NCBI GenBank assembly: GCA_947302065.1
Contig: CAMYUO010000082.1
Location: 1 to 7,509, forward strand
DNA: 7,509 bases
Direction of reading: 5' to 3'
Source of the DNA: an uncultured Clostridia bacterium
Lineage (GTDB): Bacteria > Bacillota > Clostridia > Oscillospirales > Ruminococcaceae
A program made the translations under genes and the position numbers. Every line of letters starts with the position of its first letter. Within the stretch, counting starts at the first letter, position 1. Below, in pieces: positions 1 through 5,125 of this stretch. The notes beneath the pieces are model-generated. The model searched no databases and was not told the DNA's origin. It saw only the letters and a program-made list of their open reading frames with translations.

Positions 1-24
1 TGAAACCAATGCGAGAGCTACCAT
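1..24 (-). CDS. Start of a second small hydrophobic ORF (partial, cut by window edge)
   Basis: Eight codons are visible on the minus strand, reading MVALALVS, before the window ends. The ATG at 24-22 follows a strong Shine-Dalgarno (GGAGG, plus-strand CCTCC at 33-37) with an 8-base spacer AAAACAAA. This layout is almost identical to that of the 30-aa ORF just upstream (GGAGG then AAACAAAA then ATG). The 35-base gap between the upstream stop and this start suggests one transcript. The visible residues are all hydrophobic or small, like the start of the upstream peptide, so it may be a paralogue. Length, function and family cannot be judged from eight codons. Confidence 0.5.
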
Positions 25-59
25 TTTGTTTTCCTCCTTTCAAGTCAATTTTGTTTTTA

Positions 60-152
60 TCACTTAATTTTGCTCAGAAGATATATTGCGGTGGTCACGA
101 GACCTGCCGACGCTGCTGCTGCGAGACCTGCGACTGCTACTGCTGTTATCAT
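60..152 (-). CDS. 30-aa hydrophobic mini-protein, predicted single membrane segment
   Basis: The ORF begins MITAVAVAGL and ends LLSKIK before TGA. It is 30 residues long, rich in Ala, Val, Gly and Leu, with two lysines only at the C-terminus. That fits one membrane-spanning helix (about residues 2-26) with a positive tail, and small residues that would allow helix packing. Support for it being real is a perfect GGAGG (plus-strand 161-165) with an 8-base spacer, a good promoter upstream (208-236), and an A/C-rich unstructured leader of about 48 bases. A second ORF with the same RBS layout follows. Residues 3-18 are an 8-residue imperfect tandem repeat (TAVAVAGL, then AAAASAGL). I do not recognise the family. 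Candidates are a small membrane regulator or transporter subunit, or a type I toxin-like hydrophobic peptide; nothing here decides between them. It is transcribed divergently from the TetR/BASS unit and may share its control. Confidence 0.6.
   Translation of the reverse strand: MITAVAVAGLAAAASAGLVTTAIYLLSKIK
99..146 (-). repeat. 24-bp imperfect tandem duplication inside the 30-aa ORF
   Basis: Units 123-146 and 99-122 match at 18 of 24 positions. They share the ending GCAGGTCTC and encode TAVAVAGL and AAAASAGL. The unit length is a multiple of three, so the duplication extends the hydrophobic helix without shifting the frame. Confidence 0.7.
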
Positions 153-207
153 TTTTGTTTCCTCCTTTTTGTTTTGGTTTGTTGTTTGTTTCCCTTGCTG
201 TGTCTAT

Positions 208-236
208 ATAATACCATGCAAATGTGCATTCTTCAA
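208..236 (-). promoter_or_regulatory. Promoter for the mini-peptide transcript
   Basis: Read on the minus strand, the -35 is TTGAAG (plus 231-236), the spacer is 17 bases, and the -10 is TATTAT (plus 208-213) preceded by an extended -10 TG. Transcription would start near 201, leaving a leader of about 48 bases rich in CAA/AAC with little folding potential. Confidence 0.7.
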
Positions 237-256
237 TGAGCAATATGATACGGCTT

Positions 257-302
257 TGTTGCTTAACGGACACAAATGCGACGGAATGTTGCTTAGGCGA
301 CA
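257..302. promoter_or_regulatory. Two operator-like 16-bp sites in the divergent region
   Basis: TGTTG-CTTAAC-GGACA (257-272) and TGTTG-CTTAGG-CGACA (287-302) are direct repeats exactly 30 bp apart. Each is an imperfect dyad; the second pairs TGTTG with CGACA at four of five positions. A third half-site, TGTCG, lies another 30 bp on at 317-321. They sit between the minus-strand -35 (231-236) and the plus-strand -35 (330-335), so one bound regulator could control both directions. Similar sites occur at 7327-7406. Assignment to the adjacent TetR protein is inference. Confidence 0.5.
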
Positions 303-318
303 AAAGACATATAAATTG

Positions 319-345
319 TCGCAGAACTATTGCAAAAATCTGCGA
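319..345. promoter_or_regulatory. Inverted repeat straddling the -35 of the TetR/BASS promoter
   Basis: TCGCAGA (319-325) and TCTGCGA (339-345) are perfect 7-bp inverted arms with a 13-base spacer that contains the -35 (330-335). CGCAGA recurs at 362-367, close to the expected transcription start. A second perfect 7-bp inverted repeat, GCGACAA (297-303) with TTGTCGC (316-322), overlaps it. The position fits an autoregulatory operator, but which repeat is bound cannot be decided by eye. Confidence 0.45.
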
Positions 346-358
346 AATATGCTATACT
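330..358 (+). promoter_or_regulatory. Promoter for the TetR/BASS operon
   Basis: The -35 is TTGCAA (330-335), the spacer 17 bases, and the -10 TATACT (353-358). The expected start is near 365, about 39 bases before the ATG at 404. A TATAAT at 374-379 also exists but has no -35 at a proper distance. Confidence 0.65.
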
Positions 359-403
359 TGACGCAGAAAATACTATAATCAAAAATGAAAAGAGGTAAAC
401 GCT

Positions 404-967
404 ATGCCCGAAAAATCGACCGACCGCCGTGCAATAAAGACACGAAAGGCTCTTGCCAACGCACTTGCAGAGCTGCTGACGCAAAAGGAACTGCACAAGA
501 TAACCGTTCAGGAGATATGCGACAAGGCGGAGCTAAACAGAGGCACTCTTTACAGGCACTATCTTGATGTTTATGACCTTTATGAAAAGGTGGAAAAGGA
601 AACAATCGTGGCGTTTGCGCTGCTGCTGCTCGATGCAGGCGAACAGCCGACTGTGGAGTTCTTCAAGAAGATAATAGAATACATCTCGCAGAACAAGAGC
701 ATTTTCAGAATGGTGTTCAGCCCGAACACGACAGGTCAGCTGCGCACTGAGCTTTGCGGGATAATCAAGGGCGTTTTCCAGCAGAAGCAGATGGAAAAGG
801 AAGGCTCCAAGCTCAGCGAGACGGAGCTGAACTATATGTGCTCATACCGTGCGCAGGGCTGCGTTGCGATAATCTCAGACTGGGTGACGAGCAATTTCAA
901 GGAGTCTGAGGAGTTTATCATCAAGACGATATCGGCGCTTGACAGCAACACGGAAAAAGTGTTCTGA
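404..967 (+). CDS. TetR/AcrR-family transcriptional regulator
   Basis: A 187-aa DNA-binding protein, typical TetR length, probably a ligand-responsive repressor acting as a dimer. The N-terminal helix-turn-helix spans about residues 10-56, with ITVQEICDKAELNRGTLYRHY as its core and the recognition helix around 44-53. The C-terminal ligand domain carries patterns such as SIFRMVF and AIISDWVTSNFKES. These resemble the TetR_C_7 type (PF14278), a family call made by eye. The start is set by ATG at 404 after AAAAGAGG (388-395) with an 8-base spacer. The gene is followed 48 bases later by a BASS transporter on the same strand, with no terminator between, so it probably regulates its own operon and perhaps the divergent mini-peptide genes. 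The inducer is unknown. The second TetR in the window (4499-5071) has a similar recognition helix. Confidence 0.93.
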   Translation: MPEKSTDRRAIKTRKALANALAELLTQKELHKITVQEICDKAELNRGTLYRHYLDVYDLYEKVEKETIVAFALLLLDAGEQPTVEFFKKIIEYISQNKSIFRMVFSPNTTGQLRTELCGIIKGVFQQKQMEKEGSKLSETELNYMCSYRAQGCVAIISDWVTSNFKESEEFIIKTISALDSNTEKVF

Positions 968-1015
968 TGCAGAACGTGATGAAATAAGACTATTGCAAGG
1001 CAGGTGAAGTTCCTG

Positions 1016-1969
1016 ATGAAAGCGGCAAGCAAATTCATATCAAGATTCATGGCGGTTATCGTTCTCGCAGTGGCGGCGCTTGCGCTGTTTGTGCCGAAAA
1101 GCTGTCTGTGGATACCGAGCGGCTCGGTGAACTATCTGCTGATGGTCGTGATGTTCGGAATGGGTCTGACGATGAAGCCTGCGGATTTTGCGGTGGTGTT
1201 TTCACGGCCCAAGGACATAATCATCGGCTGTGCGGCACAGTTTGTGATAATGCCGCTGCTGGCGTTCGGGCTTGGCAAGCTGTTCGGGCTTGAAAACGAA
1301 CTGCTCGTCGGAGTGGTGCTGGTGGGCACATGCCCGGGCGGAACGTCGAGCAATGTGATAACGTATCTTTCGGGCGGAGATGTTGCACTGTCGGTCGGAA
1401 TGACGAGCGTTAACACGCTGCTCGCGCCGCTGCTGACACCTGCGCTCACATATCTGTTTTTACAGACATCGGTCGATGTCGATGTATGGGCGATGTTCCT
1501 TTCGATAGTTGAGGTCGTGCTGGTGCCGATACTGCTGGGACTGCTGATAAACAAGCTGTTCGGCAGATTCACCGAAAAAGCAAAGGACGTACTGCCTGTT
1601 ATCTCGGTGGCGGCTATCTGCATCATCGTTGCGATAGTTGTATCGAACAACTCGGAGAAGATACTTTCGACGGGTGCGGTCATTTTCGCAGTGGTGATAC
1701 TGCACAATCTGCTCGGCTATCTGTGCGGATACCTTATCGGCATGCTTTTCAGGTTTGACCCGAAAAGAAAAAAAGCCGTCTCGGTGGAGATCGGCATGCA
1801 GAACTCGGGACTTGCAACATCGCTTGCGGGCAGCGCATTCCCCGATATGTCGATGGCGGCTGTGCCGGGTGCGATATTCTCCGTTTGGCACAACATTTCG
1901 GGTGCGATACTTGCGTCGGTTTTCAGAAAAGCTGACAGGTGCAAGGCAGAAAAAGAGAAAACAGGATAG
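1016..1969 (+). CDS. Bile acid:sodium symporter (BASS) family transporter
   Basis: An integral membrane protein of 317 aa, the usual size for the BASS family (SLC10-like), with about nine or ten hydrophobic segments across its length. The family signature GTCPGGTSSN lies at about residues 104-113, followed by the SGGDVALSVGMTSVNTLLAP stretch. These belong to the crossover-helix and sodium-binding region known from bacterial BASS structures. The IGMQNSGLATSLA region near the C-terminus is the second conserved stretch. Bacterial members carry bile acids, pantothenate, keto acids or other organic anions with sodium, so the name does not establish the substrate. I chose ATG at 1016 because AGGTGA (1002-1007) lies 8 bases upstream. 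An in-frame GTG at 1004 would add four residues but has only AAGG placed too close. It is co-transcribed with the upstream TetR gene and ends at a strong terminator. Confidence 0.92.
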   Translation: MKAASKFISRFMAVIVLAVAALALFVPKSCLWIPSGSVNYLLMVVMFGMGLTMKPADFAVVFSRPKDIIIGCAAQFVIMPLLAFGLGKLFGLENELLVGVVLVGTCPGGTSSNVITYLSGGDVALSVGMTSVNTLLAPLLTPALTYLFLQTSVDVDVWAMFLSIVEVVLVPILLGLLINKLFGRFTEKAKDVLPVISVAAICIIVAIVVSNNSEKILSTGAVIFAVVILHNLLGYLCGYLIGMLFRFDPKRKKAVSVEIGMQNSGLATSLAGSAFPDMSMAAVPGAIFSVWHNISGAILASVFRKADRCKAEKEKTG

Positions 1970-1976
1970 AAACAGC

Positions 1977-2010
1977 AAAGCGTTCGTATCACAGGGTACG
2001 AACGCTTTTT
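1977..2010 (+). terminator. Rho-independent terminator after the BASS gene
   Basis: A perfect 12-bp stem (1977-1988 with 1997-2008), an 8-base loop and a T-run (2006-2010) begin 7 bases after the stop codon. On the other strand the stem is followed by a broken T-tract, so it may also slow transcripts from the minus-strand ORF that ends at 2021. Confidence 0.92.
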
Positions 2011-2020
2011 ATATTGCTTT

Positions 2021-2167
2021 TTATTCAAACATGCCCTCGCTTATCAGCATTTCGAGCACTCTTGCTTCCCTTTCAAACATCAGTTGGTTATAGGGTGTGT
2101 CTGCGGTGTTTCGGTTTCTGATTATGCTCCTTGCGGAATTGCGCACAAAGCTGTGTGTGTCAAGCAT
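2021..2167 (-). CDS. Possible 48-aa small protein, unknown function
   Basis: The minus-strand ORF begins MLDTHSFVRN and ends EMLISEGMFE before TAA. It is convergent with the BASS gene and shares the terminator hairpin at 1977-2008. Its codon use (AGC, ATA, CTG, GAA, AGA) resembles that of the neighbouring genes. The protein is hydrophilic, with an arginine-rich middle (around residues 16-20) and a predicted helical, acidic C-terminal half. A moderate RBS (GAAAGG) lies 6 bases before the ATG. I see no convincing promoter upstream. The frame stays open for 13 further codons above the ATG without a usable start, so it could be the tail of a decayed gene. I do not recognise it. Confidence 0.42.
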   Translation of the reverse strand: MLDTHSFVRNSARSIIRNRNTADTPYNQLMFEREARVLEMLISEGMFE

Positions 2168-2252
2168 GCCACACCTTTCTTGACTTGGCTGACGCCTTCG
2201 GTCATACTATGGATGCAGCGCCGAGCCACATGATCAACTCAGAAAAAAAGCA

Positions 2253-2281
2253 TTGAAAAAGCAAGTTCTTTATGCTACAAT
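2253..2281 (+). promoter_or_regulatory. Promoter for the AraC-family gene
   Basis: The -35 is TTGAAA (2253-2258), the spacer 17 bases, and the -10 TACAAT (2276-2281) with an extended -10 TGC. Transcription would start near 2288, only about 11 bases before the ATG, so the leader is little more than the GAGGTGAGG ribosome binding site. Confidence 0.75.
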
Positions 2282-2298
2282 GATTTTGAGGTGAGGAA

Positions 2299-3054
2299 AT
2301 GAGTGAGATGGTGTTTTATAAGGGCGGGCAGATGGAGTTCGTCATAGTGCGGGGTGGAAAGCTTGCGTTTGATGAGCACTGCCATGCGAGTGACATCGTT
2401 ATAAGCGGCATCACGGGTGGGTGTGCTCTGCTCACGCTTGGCGGTGCTGTCAGGGAGCTTTGCGAGGGTGACATTTTCTCGGTGCTGCCGTATGAAAACC
2501 ACTCGCTCAGATCGCAATCGCCAGTCGGGATGCTGACGATGTGCATAAAGAAAGACCTTTTCTCGCAGGAAAAGGCTGTATACACGCAGTTTGTTGTGGG
2601 TGCGGTGAACGGGCTGTGCGGCTGTGAAGGAATTTCCGAGACTGAAAAAAGCATTGCGCAGAAGTTATGCGAGGCTGCGCTGACGATTTACGATGCGGCG
2701 GACGAGTTGATGCAAAGCGATGCTGACGAACTGCTTGCAGGCGATGTGCAGATGTTACAGGACACGCCCGAGAACGATGCCGACATTCAGACGCTTGCGG
2801 AAAATTCGTTCGTCAGCAAGTACCATTACATTCGCAGATTCAGGGCAGTTTCGGGATTGACTCCGAACAGGTTCCGCTTGCAGAACCGTGTGCGCAAGGC
2901 GCAGCAGCTTATTGCAGGCGGCGAGAAGATAACCGATGCGGCGGTGGAATCGGGGTTTTACGACCAGAGCCATTTTGACCGATATTTCAAAAAGATAGTC
3001 GGGATACCGCCGAAAGAATACATTCGCTCACTTCGCAATTTTGTACAAGAATAA
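2299..3054 (+). CDS. AraC-family transcriptional regulator
   Basis: A 251-aa protein with the standard two-part AraC layout. An N-terminal cupin-like sensing arm (about residues 15-75) includes the FDEHCHASDIV strand and the EGDIFSVLPYENHSL motif. A C-terminal double helix-turn-helix (about 160-245) has the second helix pair around ITDAAVESGFYDQSHFDRYF and the family ending GIPPKEYIRS. This class usually activates genes on binding a small molecule. The start is ATG 2299, preceded by GAGG (2288-2291) at 7 bases; an in-frame ATG at 2308 lies too far from it. The middle section (about 110-160) is acidic and poorly conserved. A small cupin gene follows after 51 bases on the same strand and is a likely target or operon partner. 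The ligand is unknown. Confidence 0.92.
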   Translation: MSEMVFYKGGQMEFVIVRGGKLAFDEHCHASDIVISGITGGCALLTLGGAVRELCEGDIFSVLPYENHSLRSQSPVGMLTMCIKKDLFSQEKAVYTQFVVGAVNGLCGCEGISETEKSIAQKLCEAALTIYDAADELMQSDADELLAGDVQMLQDTPENDADIQTLAENSFVSKYHYIRRFRAVSGLTPNRFRLQNRVRKAQQLIAGGEKITDAAVESGFYDQSHFDRYFKKIVGIPPKEYIRSLRNFVQE

Positions 3055-3105
3055 TTGCCGATTTTCGTGTATGATAAAGTCATCAGATGAAAGGAGACTT
3101 CATAC

Positions 3106-3492
3106 ATGAAAGAGTTATTTGAGAAGTTTGACGGCGGCGTTTTCAAGTCGCCATACGGTGAAAAGAAGTTTGCACAGCTTGCGTGGAATCCGCACCCGAC
3201 CTTTGAGGGAGTGGAGCTAAAGCACCTGCTGACAGCGGCGGACACGGACGGTCAGTTCAGCTATCATCTTGTGCGCATCGCACCGAACAAGAGCATCGGC
3301 GAGCATATCCACGAGACGCAGCTGGAGACTCACGAGGTCATTGCGGGCAGCGGAGTTTGCATCAACGAGGGTTTGGAGATACCATACGAAAGCGGCGTTA
3401 TGACGGTGCTGAAAATGGGAACTCCGCATTCGGTGAACGCAGGCGCTGACGGCTTATACATCTTTGCAAAATTCATACCGGCACTTTGCTGA
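3106..3492 (+). CDS. Small single-domain cupin protein
   Basis: A 128-aa beta-barrel protein. Cupin motif 1 appears as GEHIHETQLETHEVIAGSG, giving metal-ligand candidates H67, H69 and E74. Motif 2 appears as KMGTPHSVNAG, giving H108. All four usual metal ligands are therefore present, so a metal-binding isomerase, oxygenase, lyase or ligand-binding role is possible, but the substrate cannot be inferred. The RBS AAAGGAGA sits about 9 bases before the ATG at 3106. The 51-base gap after the AraC gene contains a TATGAT (3070-3075) without a good -35. That fits either co-transcription with the regulator or activator-dependent expression. A terminator follows. There is no signal peptide, so it is probably cytoplasmic. 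Confidence 0.88.
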   Translation: MKELFEKFDGGVFKSPYGEKKFAQLAWNPHPTFEGVELKHLLTAADTDGQFSYHLVRIAPNKSIGEHIHETQLETHEVIAGSGVCINEGLEIPYESGVMTVLKMGTPHSVNAGADGLYIFAKFIPALC

Positions 3493-3498
3493 TAACGA

Positions 3499-3534
3499 CA
3501 GCTCCTCAGACCTGATGGTTTGGGGATCTGTTTT
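3499..3534 (+). terminator. Terminator after the cupin gene
   Basis: Outer arm CAG (3499-3501) pairs with CTG (3528-3530). After one mismatch, 3503-3512 pairs with 3517-3526, including two G-T pairs, around a TGAT loop. A run of four T follows. It closes the AraC/cupin unit directly before the next promoter. Confidence 0.7.
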
Positions 3535-3535
3535 G

Positions 3536-3564
3536 TTGACAACGTTTGGGCTGTGGGGTATAAT
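3536..3564 (+). promoter_or_regulatory. Full-consensus promoter for the ComER-like gene
   Basis: TTGACA (3536-3541), a 17-base spacer and TATAAT (3559-3564) match the sigma-A consensus exactly. The expected start is near 3571, giving a leader of about 20 bases. The small palindrome GTTG-A-CAAC (3535-3543) overlaps the -35. Confidence 0.9.
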
Positions 3565-3591
3565 GAAAAAAAACATTATGGGGGAATTATG

Positions 3592-4404
3592 ATGAATGTT
3601 GGTATTATAGGTTACGGGAGCATGGGTAAAATGCTGTTGGACAAGTTTGCTGCGTCGGGCAGGTTCGATGCGAACAGCTTGTATATTGCAAACAGGACGA
3701 CGGGCAAGATAGCCGATGCGCCCGACAGATACACTATCTGTCGCAGCAACAGCGAGCTTGCCTCAAAGGCGGACGTCGTTTTTGTATGCGTACGACCTGT
3801 TGATATGAAAAGCGTTCTTTCGGAAATTAAAGGCTCGCTGAAAGAGAATGCACTGCTTGTGTCGCTCAACGGCAACATACCGTTTGAGCTGCTTGGCAGC
3901 ATCATCAGCACCAAGACCGCAAAGGTCGTTCCGAGCGTGACCGCAGAGATTGACCGTTCGCAGACGCTGGTGTGCTATAATGAGCTGGTCGGAAGTGATG
4001 ACAAGGCTATGCTTGAAGAGCTGCTTGGCTGCATAGGGACGGTCATCGAGCTGCCAGAAAAGGAGCTTGGCATGGGCAGTGAGCTTGTGAGCTGTATGCC
4101 GGGATTCATCGCCTCGATATTCGATGTCATCTGCACGAGTGCGCAAAAGCACACGGCGATACCCGTCAGACAGATAGTGAAAATGGTGCTGAACACGCTG
4201 AATGCGGCGAGCGAGCTGATGCTTGAAAAGGAGATGTCGTTCGGTGACGTCGTAACGAGAGTTGCGACCAAGGGCGGAATAACCGAGGAGGGCACAAAGG
4301 TCGTTTATGAGATGTTCCCGGAGACAGCGGACAAGCTGTTCGAGAACACGCTTGAAAAGCGGCGGCTGACCGCTGTGAACGCACAGAAGAGTTTTGCTGA
4401 ATAA
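3592..4404 (+). CDS. ProC/ComER-like pyrroline-5-carboxylate reductase family protein
   Basis: A 270-aa protein with an N-terminal NAD(P)-binding Rossmann fold (GYGSMG, glycines 7, 9 and 12) and the CVRPVDM pattern of the P5C reductase superfamily at about 66-72. The C-terminal dimerisation domain departs from true ProC. The usual GSGPAY is replaced by SCMPGF (167-172), and the usual SPGGTT by ATKGGITEEG (226-234). This resembles what I recall of Bacillus ComER (VSCGPAF, VKGGVTGEG) more than the housekeeping enzyme, so proline synthesis should not be assumed. The start is ATG 3592, 7 bases after GGGGG (3580-3584). The tandem ATG at 3589 sits too close to that RBS, and any start upstream of about 3571 would precede the predicted transcription start. 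It is monocistronic, with its own consensus promoter and terminator. Confidence 0.85.
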   Translation: MNVGIIGYGSMGKMLLDKFAASGRFDANSLYIANRTTGKIADAPDRYTICRSNSELASKADVVFVCVRPVDMKSVLSEIKGSLKENALLVSLNGNIPFELLGSIISTKTAKVVPSVTAEIDRSQTLVCYNELVGSDDKAMLEELLGCIGTVIELPEKELGMGSELVSCMPGFIASIFDVICTSAQKHTAIPVRQIVKMVLNTLNAASELMLEKEMSFGDVVTRVATKGGITEEGTKVVYEMFPETADKLFENTLEKRRLTAVNAQKSFAE

Positions 4405-4409
4405 TGATG

Positions 4410-4443
4410 ATCCCGCTTTCTCGTTTGAGAGGGTGGGATTTTT
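4410..4443 (+). terminator. Terminator of the ComER-like gene
   Basis: A 13-bp stem (4410-4422 with 4427-4439, including three G-T pairs), a GTTT loop and five T (4439-4443). It begins 5 bases after the stop codon. Confidence 0.85.
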
Positions 4444-4464
4444 GCCGGGGTGAACATATAAAAG

Positions 4465-4495
4465 CGGCAGGGAGAGCGGTTCTTCCTGCCGTTTT
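4465..4495. terminator. Bidirectional terminator hairpin, copy 1 of a dispersed repeat
   Basis: A 12-bp stem with a CGG loop (4465-4491) starts CGGCAGGGAGAG and ends CCTGCCG. It is followed by TTTT on the plus strand and by CTTTTATATG on the minus strand. It lies 7 bases beyond the stop of the minus-strand TetR gene and also backs up the plus-strand terminator at 4410. A copy differing by one base lies at 7450-7476. Confidence 0.8.
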
Positions 4496-4498
4496 GTG

Positions 4499-5071
4499 TT
4501 ATGATATAGTGTTATTGCTGAAGCGTTCGGTGGCGATGAACATCAGCAGCTTGGCAAGCTCGTGCGGACTTTCTTTCATGCCTGTATCGAGCCATTTTTT
4601 CATAACAGAAAGCGCACCCGAGACGACAAACAGTGAAAGATACTGCGCATACTTTTTCTTGCTGCCGAGCACAGGCTTATACATTTTTGTGACAGCACCC
4701 ACGGTATTCTCCACGAGCTTATACGAAAACTCTCCGTCCTTGCTGTTTTCAAGCAGAAGTCTGAAAAGGTCGGCGTTTTCTTTAATATGCGCAAGCAGTT
4801 CTTCGACACGCTTTATAACGGCTTCTTTATCGTGGGACTCGACCGTGGCGACGCAGGCTGCACAGGCGGCAAGCGCCTCGTTCTCTATCTCCTCGTATAT
4901 CTCACGGACATTATCGTAATACTTATAGAAAGTGGAACGGTTTATCTGTGCTGCGGTGCACAGCTGGCTGACCGTTATCTCATAGATATGGTGCTGTTCG
5001 AGCAGCCTTATCAGGCTTTCACGCAGCAGACGCTTGCTGAGCTTTACACGCTGATTATCACTTACATTCAC
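4499..5071 (-). CDS. TetR/AcrR-family transcriptional regulator (next to MMPL exporter)
   Basis: A 190-aa protein with an N-terminal helix-turn-helix (about residues 11-55). Its core is ITVSQLCTAAQINRSTFYKY, with the recognition helix around 43-52. The C-terminal domain contains ADLFRLLLENS and SVMKKWLDTGMKESP, a TetR_C_7-like pattern (PF14278, judged by eye). The start codon is GTG at 5071-5069, after AAAGGGG with a spacer of about 8 bases. The only nearby ATG is out of frame and runs at once into TAA. The gene lies 54 bases downstream of the MMPL exporter gene but has its own consensus promoter in that gap. I infer steady regulator supply and repression of the exporter through the palindromes at 7327-7406. 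The ligand is probably an exported lipid-like or toxic compound, which is not proven here. Confidence 0.92.
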   Translation of the reverse strand: MNVSDNQRVKLSKRLLRESLIRLLEQHHIYEITVSQLCTAAQINRSTFYKYYDNVREIYEEIENEALAACAACVATVESHDKEAVIKRVEELLAHIKENADLFRLLLENSKDGEFSYKLVENTVGAVTKMYKPVLGSKKKYAQYLSLFVVSGALSVMKKWLDTGMKESPHELAKLLMFIATERFSNNTIS

Positions 5072-5092
5072 GATACCGCCCCCTTTGGTATG

Positions 5093-5121
5093 ATTATAAC
5101 TTAACTGTGCGAAAATGTCAA
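5093..5121 (-). promoter_or_regulatory. Full-consensus promoter for the second TetR gene
   Basis: On the minus strand TTGACA (plus 5116-5121), 17 bases and TATAAT (plus 5093-5098) match the consensus exactly. The -35 starts 4 bases after the MMPL stop codon, and transcription would start near 5086, about 15 bases before the GTG. I see no TGTYG-N6-CRACA site here. Confidence 0.88.
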
Positions 5122-5125
5122 CGCA

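Noticed and set aside
70..378. 102-aa plus-strand open frame at the left edge
   Set aside because: It runs through both divergent promoters and the operator-like repeats and has no RBS. The minus-strand mini-gene has strong signals.
374..379. TATAAT as the -10 for the first TetR gene
   Set aside because: No -35 lies 16-18 bases upstream; the TTGACG at 358-363 is only 10 bases away. TTGCAA-N17-TATACT at 330-358 fits better.
1132..1707. 191-aa minus-strand open frame opposite the BASS gene
   Set aside because: It is a Ser/Thr/Pro-rich shadow of hydrophobic codons on the other strand. The BASS reading carries clear family motifs and the RBS.
3077..3102. AAGTC/GACTT inverted repeat around the cupin RBS as a possible riboregulator
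   Set aside because: The arms are only about 5 bp. If the TATGAT at 3070-3075 is the -10, the left arm lies before the transcript start.
4787..5104. 105-aa plus-strand open frame opposite the second TetR gene
   Set aside because: It is a shadow frame with no RBS. The minus-strand TetR reading has a helix-turn-helix, a promoter and a terminator.
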